A stretch of DNA of 64,000 nucleotides from Diabrotica undecimpunctata. Its lineage: Eukaryota > Arthropoda > Insecta > Coleoptera > Chrysomelidae. The stretch lies in NCBI RefSeq assembly GCF_040954645.1, contig NC_092808.1, forward strand, positions 112,632,049-112,696,048, written 5' to 3'. The position numbers and the translations under genes were made by a program. The notes under the pieces are model-generated. The model was not told where the DNA came from and searched no databases. It saw only the letters and a program-made list of their open reading frames with translations. Positions 36,632 through 48,070 of this stretch are shown in pieces; position 1 is the stretch's first letter, and each line of letters opens with the position of its first letter.

Positions 36632-39553
36632 ATCAGTCAGACTATCAGTCAGACTATCAGTCAGTCCACGGATTCTGGGGGGGCAAAATTCTGACATATT
36701 TTAGAAAACCATCTAACAGATATATATCTCTAAAAATTGCAACTTTCAATGCAAGAACCCTGCTATCAGAAGAAAAATTCATAGAAATGGAATCTGAACT
36801 TGATAAAATCAATTGGGACATTGTTGGAGTCGCTGAGGTCAGAAGGAAAGAAGAAAGCCTAACCACTTTAAAATCCGGTCACATTTTCTATCATGTCGGA
36901 GAAAACTATGGGAATGGAGGCATTGGGCTCTTTATTAATAAAAAACTAACTGAGAATATCATATCAGTAAAAGCAGTTTCCACAAGAGTTATACTTGCAA
37001 AATTACAACTAAACACCCGTTACTCCATAAAGATCATTCAAGTCTATGCACCAACATCGAGTCACGCTGACGAAGAAATAGAACAGTTCTATGATGACTT
37101 GTACACAGCTGTTTCAGAAGACCAAGAATATTTTACGGTAATATGTGGCGACTTTAATGACAAAATAGGAATAAGCACTGACCCAGCTGAAAATGCCCTC
37201 GGAAATTTTGGCACACCAGGTAGAAACGAAAGGGGCGAAATACTCTTAAATTTCCTATAAGAAAACAATCTATATTTAATGAATAGCTTTTTCTATAAGA
37301 AGATCCATAGAAGATGGACTATGGTAAGACAAAAAATGAGATCGACTTCATCATCACTGACAAAAAACATATAGTCAAAGATGTTACAGTCTTAAATCAA
37401 TTTTCGGTTGCAAGCGATCATAGAATGGTCCGAGCAACTGTAGAAGTCAATATTAAGCAAGAAAGACTAAAGATGATAAAAAGTAAAAAATTCAAACCTT
37501 GGATGCGCCCAACGAATGAACTTGAGTTTGAAAAATATATCACCAGTAACTTACTCAGAAATACAACAAGAGAAGACATAAATAACCTAAACGAAGAAAT
37601 AGTAGATACATTAACACAAGCTCAGGAAAAATTTGGCCCTAAACATGGAAAAGAACAAAAAAATAGTAATGAAACGAAACAAAAAATGGAAGATCGTAGA
37701 ATACTGAGAAGTGAAGGAAATGTTGACTCACAAGATATAAACAACATAAATAAAGAAATTTCTAGAGCCATCAGACGGGATATTAGATAATACAACAACG
37801 AGAAAATTATAAAAACTATAGAAGACAACAAAAGCATGAAAGCATTGAGGAGAAAAATAGAAAATGACAAAAAAGAAATCTTCCAACTTAAAGACAAAAA
37901 TGGAAATATTATCTCAGATAGACCAAGCATATTACATATAGTGGAAAGTTTCTATGAAACATTATATAAAAGTCAACTTATTCCAGAGCTCATCGAACAA
38001 CCAATACAAAAGGTACATAATGTAGGATCGGAGGATATACCAGATATATCACGAGAGGAAATTCAACATGCCCTCAAAAATATGAAAAATAATAGAGGTC
38101 CGGGGGAAGATGGTGTAGTCATTGAAACAATTAAACTAGGAGGTCCACTTTTGATGTCCCGAATCCAAACACTTTTTAATCTATGTCTGCATAGTGAAAA
38201 CATTCCAAGTAAATGGAAAAATTCGGTTACAATCATCCTCCACAAAAAAGGGGATAAAGCAGATCTCGAAAACTATAGGCCAATTAGTTTGCTTAACTAC
38301 CTATACAAGCTCTTTACTCGAATACTGACAAACAGATTAGAAGCAAAACTCGATTTCTATCAATCAGAAGAACAGGCAGGATTTCGAGCGGGACACGGAA
38401 CAAACGATCATTTGCAATGCCTTAAAACTCTAGTTGAAAAGTCTATCGAATATAACAGACCCCTTGCTCTTATCTTTGTCGACTTCCACAAAGCATTTGA
38501 CACAGTCGAAACAGTTGCTATCTTAAAAGCACTATCAGAATGCAGAATATATCAAAGGTATGCAAATATTATTCGAAATATATACGACATGCGACAAATG
38601 CGACAACAACCGTTAACCTCCATTGCACTGAGAAGATAAAAATTGGCAGAAGGGTGCGGCAGGGAGAAACCTTGTCGCCAAAACTATTTATAACAGTTAT
38701 GGAGTACGCATTTAAAAGGCTAGAGTGGGAATCAAAGGGTATTAGAATCGATGGAAAGATATTCAATCATCTCAGATATGCCGATGAAATTGTTCTCATA
38801 ACAGACAACTTAGGAGAAGCCAGAGTTATGCTACAACAACTACAGCAAGTAACCCAGAAAGTCGGTTTAAAAATAAACTATGGAAAAACAAATGTGATGA
38901 CCAATATCTTCCCCAATGAGCTAATAGAAATCAAAAAGTCGCCCATAGAACTTGTAGAAAAATATGTGTATTTGGGTCACAAAATAAGGTTAACGCGAAA
39001 CCAAACATGCGAGCTACTCAAAAGAATAAGTCTGGGTTGGGCTGCATTCGGAAAAATGAGAGACGTATTTAAAACAAATATACCGATCCATTTAAAAAGA
39101 AAAGCTTTTAACCAGTGCGTTCTACCAGTCCTCACATACGGAGCAGAAACCTTAACTCTCACAAAAACATCAGCCGAAAAATTGAGAAGGACACAACGAA
39201 AGATGGAGAGATAAATGCTTGGAATAAACTTAAGCAATAGAATAAGAAACGAGGAAGTTCGTAGAAGAACCGGAGTGGAAGACATTATCGAACATATTAC
39301 AAAATACAAAAAAGGAGATGGACAGGACATGTTGCAAGAATGAAAGACAACAGTTGGACAAAAAAATTGCTTGAGTAGAGACCACGGGCTGAAAAGCGAA
39401 GCCGAGGAAGACCCCCAAAGCGATGGACCAACGACCTCAAAAGAATCGTGACCAATTGGATACCAGAGGCGCAGAACAGAAGCAGATGGAAAAGTCTAGA
39501 GGAGGCCTATGTTCAACAATGCACAACTCAGGGCTGATTGATGATGATGATGA
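36632..39553 (+). mobile_element. Nearly full-length RTE-type LINE with 13-bp TSD
   Basis: The insertion is bounded by tgactattagacc at 36619-36631 and 39554-39566. The paralogous empty site at 34709-34721 shows one copy (tgacaattagacc). The 5' end has three tandem copies of an 'agtcagactatc'-like 12-mer (36636-36665). The 3' end is a (GAT)n run, typical of RTE elements. At 2.9 kb it is close to the expected length. Confidence 0.92.
36720..39530 (+). pseudogene. RTE polyprotein: APE endonuclease + reverse transcriptase, frameshifted
   Basis: The endonuclease (36727-37258) shows LKIATFNARTLLSEEKF, VGVAEVRRKEES with the catalytic Glu, IKIIQVYAPTSSH, VICGDFNDKIG and, after a stop and frameshift near 37260-37310, SDHRMVRATVE. 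The RT follows: NNRGPGEDGVVIETIKLGG, NSVTIILHKKGDKADLENYR with PISLLNYLYKLFTRILTNRL, QAGFRAGHGTNDHLQCL, LIFVDFHKAFDTVE with the first Asp, RRVRQGETLSPKLF and LRYADEIVLI, in which the last Asp of YADD is Glu. The C-terminal block has QCVLPVLTYGAETLTLT. Breaks occur near 37258, 37789, 38630, 39212 and beyond. The endonuclease nicks DNA and the RT primes from the nick; this copy cannot do so. Confidence 0.9.
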
Positions 39554-40189
39554 TGACTATTAGACCGCTTTTTTTTGCTGCTACTAGCATTATTTTAGAG
39601 CATTCTATTATTTAATTTATGGATTAAATCCGGATAGCAAATAGATATTCTTCACTTTCTCGGAAAAATAATATTCTAACACACAAAATCCTATTAAATT
39701 GTCAAAACCTTCCTTGCATATTCTATGCACTTATGAGGAGCAGCAGCAATATCAGTACCATCATAAGGCGTATAGTTCTGGACTGGCTAATTGTTGGATA
39801 ATGAGAAGCATGAGTGTAGCAGTTTTAATGTTTTCGGGACTGCTACCTGGTATCGGGGAGCAGAATTATCATTACCGAGTTAATGCATATAGGAATTGTT
39901 GCTTGAACTTTATTATTATTAAACAACACTATATTTCCTAGTAAAATAATCAAAAATTTACAGTAAGAAAAATTTTTGAACGTTGGTTATGAAAACATCA
40001 TGTACATACCACCGGGTTCACTATGTCCATATCCAGCAAAATCCTTGTAATAATGATACTGGAAACCAAAGATGAAAATATGCTCCAAGAAACTTTGTGT
40101 TATAAAACAGTCGAATAAAATACAGATTCTCGATTCCAATAATCAAAAAATTAATGAACAGCTTACTAAAATAGAAATAACGCCTATTT

Positions 40190-41200
40190 AAGATGTAATC
40201 CATTAACGGCCCAAGGGACAAAGCACTCCTAGCATATGCTAATGATATAGAACTCATAACTCTAATGAGAAACTCTTCCGTCCACAAACTTCAATAAAGT
40301 GAAGAGAGCACAAAAAATGTTTGACTTAAAATCAACGAAATGAAAACCAAATACAAGCGAATCAACAGAAAACCAATCAACCAATTCAATCAATTTAGAA
40401 AAAACATTAAAGTCAACAACTACAATTTCGAAAGTATGGAACACTTTAAATATCTTAGATCACTAATCACGGTTAGTAATAATGCCACTAAAGAAATACA
40501 GAGCATAATTCAAACTTCAGACCTATTTTAATACATGGATGTGAGTCATGGAGAATGACTAAAACAAATAAGGAAACACTCCGAATATTTGAAAGGAAAA
40601 TAATTAGAAATTTTTATTTAACCCCATTATTATAACTACTATTTAAATGGGAATAAGCCACAATTAGAGGTTAAAGTTAGTTTATTGACGTTTCAATTTC
40701 CACTTCGGAAATCATTCTCACTAACGTTTGTATTTTGAGAACGATTTCCGAAGTGGAAATTGAAACGTCAATAAACTAACTTTAAGCTTTAATTGTGGCT
40801 TATTCTCATTTAAATAGTAATTACTTTAAAATGCCACGAGAAAATAGCTTCAGAACTCATTATCATATCGCTACAAATCCGTATACAATAAGAAAACATA
40901 CTGAATAAAGAAATCTCGCATAACGATATTGTTCAGGAAAATAAATCCCTTAAGGTCTATCGGACACGTGCATAGACGCCAAAATGTCAAACTTGTAGAA
41001 CTGGTGTGGAAGGAAGTTAGCACAGAAGAATGCCACTTGGGCATGTCAGTATACAATGGAGAGAAAACATCCAATCATATCTCAAAAAATGAACATTTCA
41101 TTTGATTGCAGATTCGTGGAAAATCGATCAACTTGGAGATAAGTTGTAGTCAGCGAAGACCTACCCAGTGTTGTAGCGCTACGTATTGATAATGATAAAG
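40190..41200 (+). pseudogene. LINE RT C-terminal fragment (MEHFKYL family), longest copy
   Basis: It reads LAYANDIELI (a decayed YADD block, 40236-40260), then INEMKTKYKRINRK, MEHFKYLRSLITVSNN and LRIFERKIIRNF. After the palindromic insertion it continues with NDIVQENKSLK and IGHVHRRQNVKLVELVWKEV. The end runs to WKIDQLGDK and SAKTYPVL near 41160, followed by a tgataatgataaag tail. Its wording matches the fragment at 1-480, so the two are related. Inactive. Confidence 0.7.
40632..40855 (+). repeat. Short copy of the palindromic element (224 bp)
   Basis: The palindrome 40632-40824 is centred near 40728, with the same terminal taa-tactatttaaatgg and the same tail (atgccac through gcttcagaa) as 3955-4741. 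The middle 560 bp are absent. It lies within a LINE fragment whose uninterrupted relative at 33641-33650 reads ctcattat, giving an 8-bp duplication (cccattat at 40623-40630, ctcattat at 40856-40863). Confidence 0.85.
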
Positions 41201-41424
41201 AGAAAGGAGAAACAGTGACAAAAAGCAACAAAAATGGACTATGGAGCAAAGCTACTTCAAAATCTTTGATTGGAGAGGATTTAAATGAAAGTATAAGAAA
41301 TACAATGGATGATTGATGGATTCGAGAAACTTGAGACTTGAGAAAGGCACTCTCCGAAACAGCTGTAGTGATAAGATAGAAATAATTTTGTAGAAGTTTT
41401 GCTGTTTTATTGTTAAACAAAATG

Positions 41425-41695
41425 GAATTAACATACGACATTATATACGCTAAAATAACTAGACAACTTATATGATACGGACATATAAGGAGAAAGTTTA
41501 ATGATACAATAATCTACCCAATATTTGTTATGAGTAAAAACGATATGAATAAACAAAATAAAGAAATCCATGGCAAAAGGCAAAAAGAGTAATGATTTAA
41601 AAATGAGAGAGGTATCCTGTGGATAACATGTGCTTAATTAGGAACGAATGGAGATGAAGATCAGAAGACGACAAAGAATGTTTTAAATTGATAAA
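41425..41695 (+). pseudogene. LINE C-terminal trace
   Basis: It reads KITRQLI, then a stop, then YGHIRRKFNDT, and after gaps GKRQK and RNEWR plus RSEDDKECF. These correspond to the W.GH..R, GR.KRGRP and W.dR..W blocks that end many LINE proteins. Upstream (41300-41420) lies a retroelement-like 3' piece with 'ttgagaaaggcactct'. Low resolution. Confidence 0.45.
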
Positions 41696-41699
41696 TGTA

Positions 41700-42854
41700 T
41701 ACAATTTTTAACAATGTATATTTATAGGTCATTATTAGGGCCAACGTGCTAATTTTATGTAAAATAACACTTTTCAAGTCGGATCGGTTACAGCACGTTG
41801 GAATCAAATACACCCAAAGTTAAAAACTATCGATGTTTATATGAAAGATGAAACCTTATGGCACATGACCGTGCAATCTTGACACCTACACATTATCACA
41901 TAATTGTGAACGGTATATTGTACCTAATTACTAAGAAGTTTGTTATTTTATTCTAAGAATAAGTTTAATAATTTACGGGAGATTTAATGTATTTAAAATT
42001 TTACAGGATCCGGTATCGTAATAAGAAGTTAAATTTCACTACAACTCCATAAAAACGTGTTAAATTTTACTTTGGATATTCTTTTTGTGAATATAATAAG
42101 TAAAAATACAGTAAGTTTCATCTTCTTATTGTGCCGTATTCTAATTAAGGTTAGCGATTACTTCTTTAAACGCTTCCCATAAATTATTATAGTTTAAATT
42201 TAACTACTTTATGAAACAAATATTGCACGTCATAAATTGCAGGAATTGAAAAATTACAAAGATCTCCTGTTTACAGAGTTTCTTTTAATTTTATGTAGTT
42301 TATTATAATCCTACCGAAGGGCTTCTACTTTCTTAAACTGTTACACGACTACTCTACTCGATGTTAGTACATTTAGAGACTAAATGTTTAAGTGCATATT
42401 CATTTTAACAAAAAATAATAATAAATAAAACGAAAACTAGCCATTTCCAAGCTTATAATAAATACTTTTTTAAGTTTGAAAATAATTAAAGCAAGTAATA
42501 TAAATAACCACCATAAAATATTTAACTACATTAACCGAGTACCTATTTGTGAAATTTCTCGATGACTAAATTGATTGATATTTAAATAAATTTGAAGTTC
42601 CAAAACGTACCTGCTGTAAAATTAAAAAATCTACGACTAATCAAATTATTGGCAACATCGGAGGAGTTTAGTTGTATACGCAAAGAAATGTATACGGATC
42701 CCAAAAGTGTTTTAACCTATTACGGAGTCCACTTAATCCGACGTGTTGGTCGGAGTCCACATAAAGCGCTACCCAGATAATAATATACACGATGTATATT
42801 CGCCTGGAGTTAGTATAATACCGTTTTAGTACGGAGCCCCCATTAACCGCTAGA
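41700..42854. other. AT-rich spacer, no gene recognised
   Basis: The only structure noted is a 10-bp inverted pair, ccaacgtgct near 41741 and agcacgttgg near 41793. The 62-codon frame at 42592-42780 has no support. Confidence 0.45.
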
Positions 42855-42856
42855 TC

Positions 42857-42888
<32 letters not shown>

Positions 42889-43012
42889 AAAACTGTGCAC
42901 TCGTAAGTGAATGGGATATTTTCGGTCAATTTGGAGATAAAAAAGACAAGAGTTGTGCTACTTTATCTATTTATTGAAGACGTTTCGCCCAATGTTCATT
43001 GGGCATCATCAG
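42855..43012 (-). mobile_element. Penelope-like terminal fragment with hammerhead-like core
   Basis: The minus strand reads CTGATGA (43012-43006), then a strong helix GCCCAATG/CATTGGGC, GAAA (42986-42983), CG, U and C (42979). About 90 bp of 3' sequence follows to a short TA run at 42855-42889. The bases before CTGATGA are CCCCC and cannot pair with TTC after the cleavage position. Helix I is therefore missing because LINE sequence begins exactly at 43013. PLE termini with such cores beside TA runs also occur at 11193 and 27954. Confidence 0.5.
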
Positions 43013-44760
43013 GGGGGATCTGCTTCGTCTCCGCCTGTTTTCTTTTCCAGTGAATTGTGGTCTTTGTTCTGTTAACAGTTCCTTCCATTCTTTGTCCTGT
43101 ATATTTCCCAATTTAATTTTTTCTTTTGAGTTTTGTTTCAATCCTCTCAGTACTTTCCATGACTCCGAAGTTCTTCTACCTCCTATGTATGTTTCAATAT
43201 TTAAGCAGGTTCTTTCCCATTCTTCATTCTTTTGTTGTGTTATTTGTTTTTTCACTTCTGTATCTTTCTCTCTACATTCTTTAGAAACTTCATCGTTGTT
43301 TGTAGTCAGCCATTTTCTGTATAGTTGCTTTTTTACTTCAATTATTATTCTTTTCGTTGGTTCATTTATTTCATAATAGTGCTGTTTATTTGTTATATGT
43401 TCTTTTTCTCCAAGGGCTTCGAATGCTGCTTGTTTTATACTCACCTTTATATGCTCGTATATTTCTTCGATGTTGCCGTATCTAAATTTTATTAATTTTT
43501 GATCTAGACGTTGTTGGTATAGGTCTCTTATTTATTGTTCTTGGAGTAGTTGTATATTGTATTGTTTTTCTCTTATAGTATTCAACGGTTCTTCTGTAGA
43601 GGGCGTCTTGTTATGTTTCCAATTAATGCCCATTTTTGCTGTCAGTAGTTTATGTTCCGTTCCACATTCTGCTCCTCTTCTGACTCGCACATCTTTGATC
43701 TTTATTGTGGTATCTTGTTTGATTGTTATGTAATCTATTATCGATTTTAGCTTTCGTGTTGCTTGCATCCATGTATATTTATAAATATTTTTATGTCTGA
43801 AGAATCCGTTGGTGATTTTTAGGTTGTTTAGTTCGCATAATTCAAACAGACGTTCTCCGTTATCGTTTTGTTCATCCTCTCCAAATCTCCCCACTATTTT
43901 ATCGTTTTCTTTCCTTCCGGTTCTGCTATGAAGGTCTCCTGTTATAATTATCTCCACGTTCTTCTTAATTAGCTCTATTTTTCTACTCTCGGGGAATCGT
44001 CTGTTGGTGCATGTACTCCGAGTATCACTGTCTCTTTACCGTATATGTCTATATGCATTTTAATTATTCTCTCGTTGATTGGTTCTCATGTTCTAACCCT
44101 GTTTTTCCACTTATTTTTGATTAGTATTCCCACTCCTGCCTTTGCCCTACATTCTTTATTAACTCCGCTCCAGCAGTGGATATGGTCTTCTATTGTTTCC
44201 GTTCCATTTCCTTTCTTTTTGGTTTCTATTGTTACTAGTATGTCGATGTTGCTCTCTCTAAACTCCTTGATCACTTCCGTCACCTTTTTGTTTCATCCTT
44301 GTATATTCCATGTTGCACATATGAATGTTCTATCTTTTCTTCGTTTTGATTTTTGGTTGACAACATTGCCCCCCTCCCCGTATCCGATGGGGGGAATTTT
44401 CGTTTTTCTTACCCTTATGTTTTTCTGTCTGTTAGGTTGCTAATTCTTAACGCCACAACCCCTGTTTGGAGGACCTTTTCTTCAGCCGCCCATTCTGGAT
44501 CAGACGCTTTTGGTTCTTCCGCCCTCTTGACCATTGTGACTTTTCCAGCCATACTCTGTTCTCGAGACCGTTGACCGGTTTTCACCTGTACCCCAGGCAG
44601 GGACCCTAACAGGGTGCTATCAGCCGGGTCAGCTGAACCCTGGTTTTTTTTAGAGGTGTTATTCCTCTATCCTTCCTCTTTTATCCGGGCTTGGGACCGG
44701 CTGCATCGGTTATAGAGCTACTCAATTCACCCTATACCAATCCAGGCAGAGTTTGATTTA
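43013..44760 (-). pseudogene. LINE 5' region and APE endonuclease, RT absent
   Basis: On the minus strand, 44760-44350 is a GC-richer leader with ccgggttcagctgacc-like sequence. Next comes the endonuclease: CATWNIQGMNKKVTEVIKEF, LVTIETKKKGNG with the Glu, GILIKNKWKNR, VILGVHAPTDDS and ITGDLHSRTGRKENDKI. It continues with FFRHKNIYKYTWMQATRKLK, SIIDYITIKQD and RGAECGTEHKLL with the His position. A linker follows to 43013 (RRRRSRSP). One stop near 44080 and a frameshift near 43960 are seen. The element ends at the linker, before the RT, and is joined to a Penelope-like terminus. This 3' loss is unusual for LINEs. Confidence 0.8.
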
Positions 44761-45385
44761 TTTTAAATAATAATTAATAATTGCTACTGATTTATATCAT
44801 TCATATTAAATTTTATATAATCCGCGGTATGTTAATGAAATTTTAACAAATAAAAAAATTAATTGCTATTAACACAATTACCTACATGCATACTGTTACT
44901 AATGATGATTTACCAAGATAATCTAAAAGATGGTATTTCTAAGTTCTACCTTTATTCTAGATGGTAATGTACTTACATTTTACACTCATCAAAGTTATTA
45001 TTTATATCTAAAGTCATTATACTTTTGTATGAATAAGTTTAGTTACAAAATCTAACCTTCCATATTTTCCCATCGTTTCATTTCAATTTTTATTTGGTAC
45101 AAAATCAGCATATAATGATCATGCGATAGCAATCACCATATATAGCCAGACCTTTTTCCCAAAAATTACTCATGCAATGTTTTAATTTCATTTACTTTTA
45201 TACTGAGTAAAAGTATTTTCCAAAAAAAGAATTAAATATGGTGTATATTTGTGTGTACGTCGTTCAAACATAATATTAAATAATAATGAAAGAAACCTTT
45301 TCTATGGTCAGTTTTAAGAACAAATCCTCAGAGTTATATGAAAAAAGAGAATATAGCAATAATAGGTGGAATTCTCCAAAAAAAA
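44761..45385. other. AT-rich spacer, nothing recognised
   Basis: No gene or repeat boundary seen. Confidence 0.45.
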
Positions 45386-46108
45386 GTACTGCTTTTCTAC
45401 AGTATTCACTGCCTTCCCTCGCTCAACCGTTTCCATCTCTCTCTGTTGTCCCATTCTCCATCGTTTAGGCCTCTCTTACTCATGGCGTCGTCTACTTCGT
45501 TCCTCCAGGATTTTCGGGGTCGTCCTCTTTTCCTCCTTCCTATGGGGCTCCATTCGGTTATTCTCTTTATAAATCTGCTGTCACTAGTTCTTCTTACATG
45601 TTAATACCACTTTAGTCTTTTAGTCTGTTTCTATTGATGCTCTTTGCTTTATTTCGTCATTACTTTTCCTATCCATTCTTGTTACTCTGCAGCATCTTCG
45701 CAGGCATTCCATCTCTGTTACTACTATCCTACTGCTATTTTTCTTGTTTATGATCCAATTTTCAGCCCCATATGTCATAATACTTCGCACTAATGTTTTA
45801 TAAATCTGTGTTTTTGTCTTCATATTTAGGTGTCTATATACTGAGTTAAGTTGTCGGATTGCTGTTCTTGTTTGTCCTAATCTTTGTGTAATTTCTTCTT
45901 CTGTTGTTGCCTTTTTCGTGATTATAAACCCCAAGTATTTGAATTTATCCTTTCCTTTGACTGTTACGTTGTCATCAATCTGTAGATCTTCTATGCCTTC
46001 TTCACTTCTTGTAGATAGGTACTCTGTTTTCGCGAGGTTAATATCTAGGCCAGCCTTGGTATATTCTTCTTGTAGTTTCTTTATCATGTAACTGATAATA
46101 ATGTCCAA
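45386..46108 (-). pseudogene. LINE RT C-terminal part and 3' end
   Basis: The minus frame 46108-45620 reads LQEEYTKAGLDINLAKTEY, FKYLGFIITKKATTEEEI, QIYKTLVRSIMTYGAENW and MECLRRCCRVTRMDRKSND. After a frameshift it continues with IGRRKRGRPRKSW and a GLNDGEWDNRERW-like block to about 45400. The upstream RT palm is absent (5'-truncated near 46108). It may be the same family as the endonuclease half at 43013-44760, but the two are separated and I cannot join them. Confidence 0.7.
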
Positions 46109-46143
46109 TAATAAAGTCTAAACGTCTAACAAACAATGTAAAC

Positions 46144-46171
46144 ATCTCTTTGATGTGAACATCAAAGAGAT
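46144..46171. repeat. Perfect 12-bp hairpin
   Basis: Arms atctctttgatg (46144-46155) and catcaaagagat (46160-46171) pair around tgaa. It lies between a LINE end and piggyBac copy 2. Confidence 0.7.
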
Positions 46172-46338
46172 ACTTACAATAGGTGTTATATCTATTCTAA
46201 ATCAATTTTAAAAACTGATAATCATTGTTGGAATGCAATAATATTCTTAGATAGGTACCTATGCATATTTTGAAATAAATAATGCATCTAATGATAAAAT
46301 TATATTAAATTATAGTGAAAGTAAATAAAGCGAATAAA

Positions 46339-48060
46339 ATGCCCCGAAAACCATTATCAGCCGCAGAACTGCAAGATATTGCTAATAATTTATGGGATTC
46401 CAATGATGAAGAATATCCTGAAGTAGGTGGCATTGAAAGTGACTCTGAAATTGAAGATTATCTTTCGGAAGCAAGTGAAGAGGATGATCAGCAAGTAGTA
46501 TTGAGTGATAATGAAGAAGAATGTGTAGCTACAAGTTTCCAGTCAGAGTGTGTAATTTTTGAAACTAAGGATGGAATTAACTGGAAGAGTCAACCACAAC
46601 CGACAGGACGTATGCGATCCTGTGACATAATAAAAAGCAAAGTGCACAAGGTAATGTAAGCCTCTGATCAAAGTGTAGATAATACTGTAAATTACTTTTG
46701 CTTGTTTGTGGACGAAAAAATTGTGAACGAAATAGTAAAGTGTACAAATAAAGAAGCCAAAAAGTTCTGGAGAGAGAGAACTGGAAATATTGCGACTTTA
46801 CAGAGCTATATGCCTTTATTGGACTACTACTAACTGCAGGACATCTGAGTGCCAACAACCATAATGTAAATATACTTTGGAGTAAGTTTTATGACCCTCC
46901 TATATTTAAAGCTATCATGGGGTTAAAACGATTCAAAAAATTGGCTAATATTATATGGACGATACGGACACGAGGTCCGAACGAAGAATTAGGAACGACA
47001 AATTAGCAGCAATACGCGATGTGTGGAATCAAGTCAACCAAAACTTTCAGAAATACTATTTACCAGGAAAAAACATAACGTTAGATGAGCAACTTGTTCT
47101 GTATCGAGGTAGGTGTCCTTTCAAGCAGTATATGTCTTCAAAGCCAGATAAGTATGGTATAAAAATATGGTGGGCCTGTAACTCGGAAACATATTACTAT
47201 TTAAGGGGAATACCATATACAGGAAAAAACGGAAATACAGTAGCCAAAGATCTTGCACCTCAAGTTGTAAAGCAACTTGTTGAGCCTAATTATAATTCCA
47301 AGAGGAATGTGACGTGCGATAACTATTTCACTGATCTTGCTCTTGCACATGAATCACTGGCAAATTTACTAGGGCACAGTGAAAAAAAATAAAAGATTTG
47401 TTCCTTGGGAATTTTTACAAAACAAGAACCGTTTAGAGAAATCTTCAATTTTCGGATTCACTCCAAAAGGATCTCTTGTTTCTTACGTTCCGAAAAAACA
47501 AAGAAGTGTCACAGTCCTGTCACCATGCATCACAATGCTTACTGTGCAGATGATGTTGACAAAAAACCAGATATGATACTCTATTATAATAGTACAAAAT
47601 GTGGTGTCGATACGCTAGACCAAATGGTTCATAAATATATTATGTGCAAAAGACGAACTAACTGTTGGCCTTTTGCATTTTTTATGAATATTTTAGACGT
47701 GGCTGGGGTAGCCTCATTTATTACTTAGACAAATTTACATCCTAAATGGAACGAAAATAAAAATAAAAAGCGAAGATTATTTCTTACAACGACAGCAGAA
47801 CAACTAGTATTACCTCAAATTTTGAGAAGAAAATCAAGGGGACTACAATGGGAAACAAAACAGTGTATTGAAAAATGCGTATAGGTAAGTTGAACCACAC
47901 AATAAAAAGCAAAAAAACCTCCTAGAAAAACCTCCAGTTTTAACAAGGAAAAGGTGTCACCTTGTGCCCAACAAAAAATGACAGGAAACAAAAACAAATT
48001 TGTGAAATATGCAGTAGATATGTGTCAATTGTATAATTAAAAAAGTTTGTACGTATTGCA
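46339..48060 (+). pseudogene. piggyBac transposase copy 2, frameshifted, catalytic Asp codons kept
   Basis: The start MPRKPLSAAELQDIANNLWD is followed by an acidic N-terminal region (to about 46560), then GRMRSCDIIKSKVHKV and a stop, NYFCLFVDEKIVNEIV and IGLLLTAGHLS. The catalytic part shows NITLDEQLVLYRGRCPFKQY (first Asp, near 47080), NVTCDNYFTDLALAHESL (second Asp, near 47318), and KCGVDTLDQMVHKYIM (third Asp, near 47608). A Cys-rich tail near 47945-48070 (KRCHLVPNKK, KKVCTYCN) has stops. Frameshifts occur near 46780, 46955, 47385 and 47520. No TTAA-flanked ends were resolved. Dead, but more complete in its active site than copy 1. Confidence 0.85.
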
Positions 48061-48070
48061 ACAAAGAAAA

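Larger units (their letters stand above)
36010..40631. repeat. Duplicated block, copy 2 (interrupted by an RTE LINE)
   Basis: Left part 36010-36631 and right part 39554-40631 align with copy 1 at 33970-35560 and with the LINE fragment at 33400-33640. They are separated by the inserted LINE at 36632-39553. The join is placed by the 13-bp TSD tgactattagacc. Confidence 0.75.

Noticed and set aside
41315..41360. PLE-like 'cttgagaaaggcactctccgaaac' region as a third clear hammerhead
   Set aside because: It lacks the CUGANGA core, so it cannot be a hammerhead as written.
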